A stretch of DNA of 64,000 bases from Rhea pennata (lineage: Eukaryota > Chordata > Aves > Rheiformes > Rheidae). Position 1 is the first letter of the stretch; each line of letters starts with the position of its first letter. A program made the position numbers and the translations under genes. Below the pieces are notes generated by a model. It was not told the origin of the DNA, did not search any database, and worked only from the letters and a program-made list of their open reading frames with translations. This document shows positions 59,301 through 64,000 of this stretch, one piece after another. The DNA lies in assembly GCF_028389875.1 (NCBI RefSeq), contig NC_084682.1, positions 7,140,001-7,204,000 of the forward strand, read 5' to 3'.

Positions 59301-62300
59301 AGATGCTCTTCAGTGAGAGTGGGAGGTCTGTAACCTCACTGCACGTCCACGGAGTCAGCAGCAGCACTTCACTCTTATCCTCCAGCCCCTTCCACAGCAC
59401 GCTCACCCTCTGACTGCTTGCCTCCCAGCAGCGGGTAAATCACAGCCGAAACAGAGTCGATCAGCAAGACCTTGAGAGGCCCCGTGGAGCTCGTGACCTG
59501 AAGGAAAAAGGCACCACGTGCCTTGCAGAGTGCTACTAGGCAAATCTGGCAGCTTTGGAGGTCCTGAAGCTGCATGGAGGCTCAGTGTTGGACCTGGTGT
59601 AAATCACTGCACACACAGCTCTGGGGCCTGCTGCTCTCCTTGCAGCTCCAGGCAGCCAAGGGGAAAGGAGAGAGAAAGAGACTGAGGGTCTTGGTCCTAC
59701 CTGCTGGGAAAGGCTGTCCCGGAGCTCCTGCAAGGCTCCCAGCATTTCATAGATGTCAAACGCTCGGGCCACCTGAACCCGCTGCAGAGCCTCCAGCTGC
59801 AGCAAAAAGCAGCAGTCTCATCAACAGCCTCCTCTCCTCCAGGAACCGTGCCACAGCACACATCCTGGCCCCACGGCCACCCCCCAGCAGATCTGCAAGC
59901 CATACTCCTCCTGCCCCCAGGACACTAATAGCTCTTTGCATTTATACCATGCTGCAGGGCCAAGGACACTTTTCTTCTGTCCCCATTTCATCAATGGGAG
60001 GCCTGAAACAGTGAGGTCAAGGAGCCGGAGCCTGGGCAACTGCACCGAACGCTCCTCAGGGAGAAACAAAGCGTGGCGCCTAACCCTGCACCAGAAGAGC
60101 CCAGGAGGATACGGGCAGAGCCGACAGAGGAACCGGGGTTTGGCAAGAGCCAAGCAAGGCCAGCATTAGCAGTTAAGGACCAGCCTGACCTGCTCCGCAG
60201 TGAACTTGCCTGTTCTTCCTCATCCTCTGCCCGAGCTTGGAGCATCTGGTAGAGGCGGGAAGCTGTGAATCCCCCCGTGGAGTCAAGAAACAGGACGTGC
60301 TGCTTGAGGCCAAGAGACACACTGGCTGCAACGCTGAGACATACCTAGGAGAGGCAAGGCTTATGCATGGTCCTACACCACCAGCTTCCCACAGGAGCTC
60401 AGGAGCTCCCAGGGTCCTCCTGGCCCCAGCTAGAGGCCTTCCTGGTGATCCCACAGCAACCAGGACCAGCAGAAGCCTGGTTCAAGCCTCCTGCCAGGGC
60501 TGCCCTGTGCTCTGGGGAAGGCTGAAGGACAACAGAGGAGACAAGGCCAGTGCCTGCCCATGGACTGTTTTCCTCAGTGCTTTCCTCTTATCTGCACCTG
60601 ATGTAGGATGAAAAGGTCAATGATTGTGAGTGCTGAAATCACTCTGATAGCCCCACAGCCAAGGCAACCACCTGCAGCTGCAGGGTCCTTTGCCACTGGG
60701 ACTACCAAGCTGGAAAGAATAAAAACCTCCTGCATTCAAGAAGTTACACCAGCCTCAGATCCCAGGAGTCTCAGTTTGGCTCAGGTCCCTCTGCTTTCTG
60801 TGCCTGAAGGCCTCTATGACAGGAGACTAGCACAGGGAAAGGATGGGAACAGATGGGTTTTGCCAAAAGCTTGACTCCAGCTTTTTTCCCCCCTTTCCAC
60901 ATGTTCTCATTAGAAACCATCCAATTAAACAAAAAGTAGGATGAGAGGTCTAGGCTGCGTCTGTAAATACAGATTGCAGTATGGGTCCGGGAAGTCCCCT
61001 TTTTCATGTGCTTTGGCACCATTTTTGTCATACCTGTCCACTGCCCTCCTCCATCCTGCTCACCTGTGTCTTCCCACTGCCAGGCGCTCCCATGAGCTCC
61101 GTCACTTCCCCTGTGTACAGCCCAGAGTCCAGCAGCTTGTCCAAGCTAACAGTTGAACAGACAGGTGGGATTACCGACACATCTTCAGTCAGAAAGGCAA
61201 GGACTTCGTAAAGCAACAATATCCAGATATCTGTCCCTAGAGAGGTCCCTTTCCAACTGCAGACAAGTGCCTCAGACTTTGCTCCTTCCCCTCTGTCCCT
61301 GCTCTCTGCACATTTTGGAGAACAGCAGATGATCTGCAGTGTGATGGGCAAGAGGACAGCACTGAAACGGAGAAGAGCTGTGATCTGGGAGCTCTCAAGG
61401 TGTGACTACACAGGGTTTCTCTGCACAGTCACTGCAACCACCCCATGAGGGGACTGGGAAAAGGGAGAAATAAGGCACAGGAGATATGGAGAGTAACTCA
61501 TTTCCATGTTCAGAACAATGACAGCAATGCCATTCCCTCAAAGGGCATAGACTGGCTGGGCTTGCAGCCACAATTTGAGCAGGCCAAAAAGAAAAATGCA
61601 TCTACTCTCACCCTAGTACCACAAAAAGGGTTTCAAGGTTGAGACCATGGGCAGGAGAGCTGCAGCAGTTCTAACAGGGAATATCATCAGCAGTGCACCA
61701 GGTCCACTCCACCCTTGTCCCATCTCACCCCACACACTGCTTGAGGCACCATCATACTGAAAGCCAAAGCCCAGACTGGGCTGTCTTCCCACAGAGAGCT
61801 TCCCACAGCCAGACCTGCTCGTGACCTGGGTGATGTACCCACCTGGCAATCCCAGTGGACAAGATAGCTGTAGAGCTCTTGAGCTCCTCATAGAGATCTG
61901 CTCCATTGGCAGGGAAGGCTGAGAACTGGGCCAGGAGCACACGTCTCACAGCAACCAGGGCCTGGCAGGCAGAGAGTTGTCTGAAAAAGTAGGCTGAGGA
62001 ATTCCTGGGCTAGGCTGGCACAGGGACAGCAAAGAAAAAGTCTCCCTTGCCCTGGGCAACTGTGTCCAGCATGCTAAGGCACGTGCATCACCCAGTAACA
62101 TAAGATGCTGACAGCACAGCTCCCACTCACAGCTTGAACTCTTAAGCACAGTCCTAAGATACTGAGCACTCAGCACAAGCCTGGCTGCCACAGAGCCAAG
62201 CACAGGGAAACCCGCGATACAGAGCAGAACCAGATGCTACAGAGCATCCCACAGGCTGAACTGCACCACCAATGTCTGCTTCAGAAGGTCCCGCGGACAA

Positions 62301-63309
62301 GCCTGTCCAGGCATGGAGCTGAACAGCTCCTAAGTTAACATAACAGGACTCTGGCATTTCCCATTACCTTGTAAGACAGGGAACACTTCTGTGCAACATC
62401 TTCCAGGTCAGACGACACAAAGTCCACCACTGCAAATAACATGAGGGATAAGAATTTAGAAGCCAAACCTTGATAGACCACAAACACTAAAGAACCAACC
62501 ATCTCCTTTAGGAAACACCCTAGGACCACAGAATAAATTCTGCCTTTAAGTACTAACAGCTAAAACATTCCTGTGCCTCTCTGCTGGCACTCCAGGCGGG
62601 CAAGCAGGATGCCCCATGAAGTGGAATACTGATTTTCCTCTGAGAAGGTGCTGGCATCACCTGAGACCCATTAACTTGATTGCAAAATTAATTTAATTGG
62701 GGACAGGTTAGTTTAAAACAAAACAAAACAAAACACTTTGCTCAAGAGCTGCCCAGGGCCATTTGATGGCTAGGGTTGGAGAGCGCAGCTCTGCCAGCTA
62801 GCAGAGCTGGTCCCGAGGGGTAACAGCCAACCCAGTGCCAGCTCAGGACACGCAGAGAAGGGCAAGAGCTGCTGAAAATAGCGAAGAACTACTGGCCCTG
62901 CTTCTGCCCCAGAAGCCACTTTGAGATTTATTATTATTATTATTATTATTTAAAGGCGTATGTTATATATTGAAAACAGCAGAAGGCAGTTCTCAGGGGG
63001 AAAAGGAGCATCACGACACCCGGGGCTTTCGCACCCACGGGATCCTTTGGCCAGAGGCTCCGTTTCGCGCGGATAGAGCGTTTGCTTCTCTCGGCCTCGG
63101 GCCCGGTTCACCGGAGCCCGCCCGGAGCCCCGCGCCGCGCGGCGGGGAGGGAAACCAAACGCCCGGGAAAAGCCCCGGAGACCTTCCCGGAGCCGCGGAG
63201 CGCGGCCCCGCCGCCGCCCGCCCTCACCCGTCCGCACGCCGCGGGCCCGGAGCAGCAGCGCCAGCTCGGCCGAGAGGCCGGGGCAGAGCGCGGCGCGCAG
63301 CAGCGCCAT
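56302..63309 (-). CDS. RAD51D: RAD51D, RAD51 paralogue (10 coding exons, 329 aa)
   Basis: A RecA-family ATPase, member of the RAD51B-RAD51C-RAD51D-XRCC2 complex in homologous recombination and replication-fork protection; its N-terminal part binds RAD51C and its C-terminal part XRCC2 in the known family. Coding exons in transcript order (complement): 63309-63228, 62429-62368, 61961-61843, 61145-61064, 60344-60210, 59796-59701, 59497-59407, 58460-58390, 57260-57093, 56385-56302. They total 990 nt, 330 codons with TGA, all junctions in frame. An N-terminal helical domain covers 1-80; Walker A GAPGSGKT has Lys113, the same number as the human residue I recall; the Walker B region is KVLLIDSV; a conserved block [15 protein letters not shown] follows. 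Human length is 328. Intron 5 needs a GC donor. The gene is complete. Confidence 0.96.
57093..57260 (-). CDS. RAD51D: RAD51D exon 9
   Basis: Residues 247-302: [37 protein letters not shown] and [11 protein letters not shown]. Minus-strand acceptor GTGCTGCAG, donor CAG/GTGAGA, phase 0. Confidence 0.95.
58390..58460 (-). CDS. RAD51D: RAD51D exon 8
   Basis: Residues 223-246: [20 protein letters not shown] then AVV. Minus-strand acceptor TTCTCCAG, donor GTG/GTGAGT. Confidence 0.95.
59407..59497 (-). CDS. RAD51D: RAD51D exon 7: Walker B region
   Basis: Residues 193-223: [20 protein letters not shown] and [11 protein letters not shown]. The hydrophobic strand ending in Asp (LLID) is Walker B. Minus-strand acceptor TTCCTTCAG, donor AGG/GTGAGC. 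Confidence 0.95.
59701..59796 (-). CDS. RAD51D: RAD51D exon 6
   Basis: Residues 161-192: [20 protein letters not shown] and [12 protein letters not shown]. Minus-strand acceptor TTTGCTGCAG, donor CAG/GTAGGA. Confidence 0.95.
60210..60344 (-). CDS. RAD51D: RAD51D exon 5, followed by a GC donor
   Basis: Residues 116-160: [36 protein letters not shown] and AEDEEEQ. The exon ends CAG/GCAAGT, a textbook GC donor (minus strand, 60210/60209). The alternative GT 24 bases further in would add residues and shift frame into exon 6. Acceptor TCTCCTAG. Confidence 0.92.
61064..61145 (-). CDS. RAD51D: RAD51D exon 4: Walker A
   Basis: Residues 88-115: [19 protein letters not shown] followed by the P-loop GAPGSGKTQ. 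Minus-strand acceptor CAACTGTTAG, donor CAG/GTGAGC. Confidence 0.95.
61843..61961 (-). CDS. RAD51D: RAD51D exon 3
   Basis: Residues 49-88: [39 protein letters not shown]. Minus-strand acceptor CTGCCAG, donor CAG/GTGGGT. Confidence 0.95.
62368..62429 (-). CDS. RAD51D: RAD51D exon 2
   Basis: Residues 28-48: [21 protein letters not shown], a helix-hairpin-helix-like N-terminal segment. Minus-strand acceptor ATTTGCAG, donor AAG/GTAATG. Confidence 0.95.
62927..62951. repeat. (ATT)n trinucleotide microsatellite
   Basis: About eight ATT units in RAD51D intron 1. Confidence 0.85.
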
Positions 63310-63650
63310 GGCCCCGGCCGCGGCTCCCTTCCTGCTTCCTGCGGAGCCGCTCGCGGAGCGCGGAAGCCGCCGGCGGGGGCGGCGCGGCGCGCAGCAGCCC
63401 CGCGCAGCATCGGCAGCCCCGCGCAGCGCCGGCTGCCTTCAAAGCGGCCTGGCTTGGGCAGCCCGGGGCAGCCCGGGGCAGGCGGGGGCCGCTCCCGGGA
63501 GCAGGGCTCCGAGGCGTCCCCGAGGAGCAGCCGCGCGGCAGGGAGGGAGGGAGGGAGGCTCGGGCGTGCGGGGGCTCCTGCGGCGAAGAGCCTGTGCTCT
63601 GGCTCTGCGCGGCTGTGCTGAGCTCGCGTTAGGCCTGTGCGGGTAACTCC
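63060..63650 (-). promoter_or_regulatory. RAD51D: CpG-island promoter of RAD51D
   Basis: Dense CpG block around and upstream of the RAD51D start codon, without a TATA box. Directly upstream of the ATG, two GGAAG ETS-like motifs read on the minus strand from CTTCCTGCTTCC (63327-63347). The start site is probably within 63310-63440; this is inference. Confidence 0.65.
63228..63309 (-). CDS. RAD51D: RAD51D exon 1 with start codon
   Basis: ATG (complement 63307-63309) in the context GCGCCATGG begins [20 protein letters not shown], then RARGVRT, matching the human MGVLRVGLCPGL. A-rich +4 context aside, G at +4 favours initiation. Minus-strand donor ACGG/GTGAGG. Confidence 0.94.
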
Positions 63651-64000
63651 GGGAAGGAGCAAACGCGGCTGGGCTCCAAGGGGCTGCACTGAGCCAAAGC
63701 AGGATCCCCGGAGCGCGGCGTGGAGCACAGCTGCTCCTGCGGCCCTGTCCCTCCCCTGGAGATGCTGAAGGTCATTCTGGAGGTTTGGGGAGGGCAACTT
63801 CAACAGCGAGTGTGCTGGCTTGTCTTCTGCAAGGTCTCTTTCCGGAAGGTAGCTTGAAGCCCCGAGACTCGGTGGGATCCGGGATTCGGCCGTGGCAGGA
63901 GCCGCCTGCAGCCGCTTGTGCGCACGTGGGTCTCGCAGGGTTGCTCTGGCTGCTGCCCGGGCAGGAGCAGCTCCTCCAAGCAGTGACTCGCCCTAAGGGG
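63651..64000. other. Sequence upstream of the RAD51D promoter, no supported gene
   Basis: GC-rich sequence with short open frames on both strands. I do not recognise an exon of the neighbouring gene before the window ends. Confidence 0.45.

Noticed and set aside
60186-60209. Extension of RAD51D exon 5 to a downstream GT donor
   Set aside because: It would insert residues absent from the family and break frame with exon 6. The GC donor CAG/GCAAGT gives the exact family junction.
61225-61262. Possible second CR1 tail (CTAGAGAGGTCCCTTTCCAAC) in RAD51D intron 3
   Set aside because: Similarity is confined to about 20 bases with no terminal TTCTRTGA repeat, too little to call a mobile element.

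Overview
The window is nuclear DNA of a vertebrate, most likely a bird. The reasons are three genes with vertebrate exon-intron structure, CpG-island promoters, a decayed CR1-type LINE tail near 4.46 kb, compact introns (LIG3 coding exons span about 15 kb, RAD51D about 7 kb) and GC-rich minisatellites. The gene order LIG3 > < RFFL < RAD51D is the one known from human 17q12. I cannot fix the species.

Layout. 1-1,000: unassigned DNA with poly-T tracts. 1,100-2,130: a diverged tandem repeat running into the CpG-island promoter of LIG3. 2,637-17,850 (+): LIG3, DNA ligase III, 19 coding exons that join to 992 residues (905 from the downstream nuclear start). 17,851-19,080: LIG3 3' UTR and a short gap between convergent genes. 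21,614-31,646 (-): RFFL (rififylin), six coding exons joining to 362 residues, with a long 3' UTR down to about 19.06 kb and a very long 5' intron up to a probable first exon in the 52.4-52.7 kb CpG island. That first exon lies between two C-rich minisatellites (51.56-52.35 and 53.59-54.41 kb). 56,302-63,309 (-): RAD51D, ten coding exons joining to 329 residues, with its CpG-island promoter at 63.06-63.65 kb.

All three reading frames were rebuilt exon by exon. Every junction keeps frame, and total lengths agree with the human proteins recalled from family knowledge (1009/922, 363 and 328 residues). Two introns, one in LIG3 and one in RAD51D, need GC instead of GT donors. LIG3 carries an in-frame 87-residue mitochondrial leader with no other ATG before the nuclear start.

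Functionally, LIG3 seals nicks in nuclear base-excision and single-strand-break repair and in mitochondria. RAD51D is a RAD51 paralogue of the BCDX2 complex in homologous recombination. RFFL is a membrane-associated RING E3 ligase and sits between them without a known shared pathway. I found no CRISPR array, rRNA, convincing tRNA, intact transposon or new multi-gene system. The points worth a second look are regulatory and structural: the dual LIG3 start, the GC-AG introns, the RFFL microexon, and the strand-asymmetric minisatellites around the RFFL first exon.
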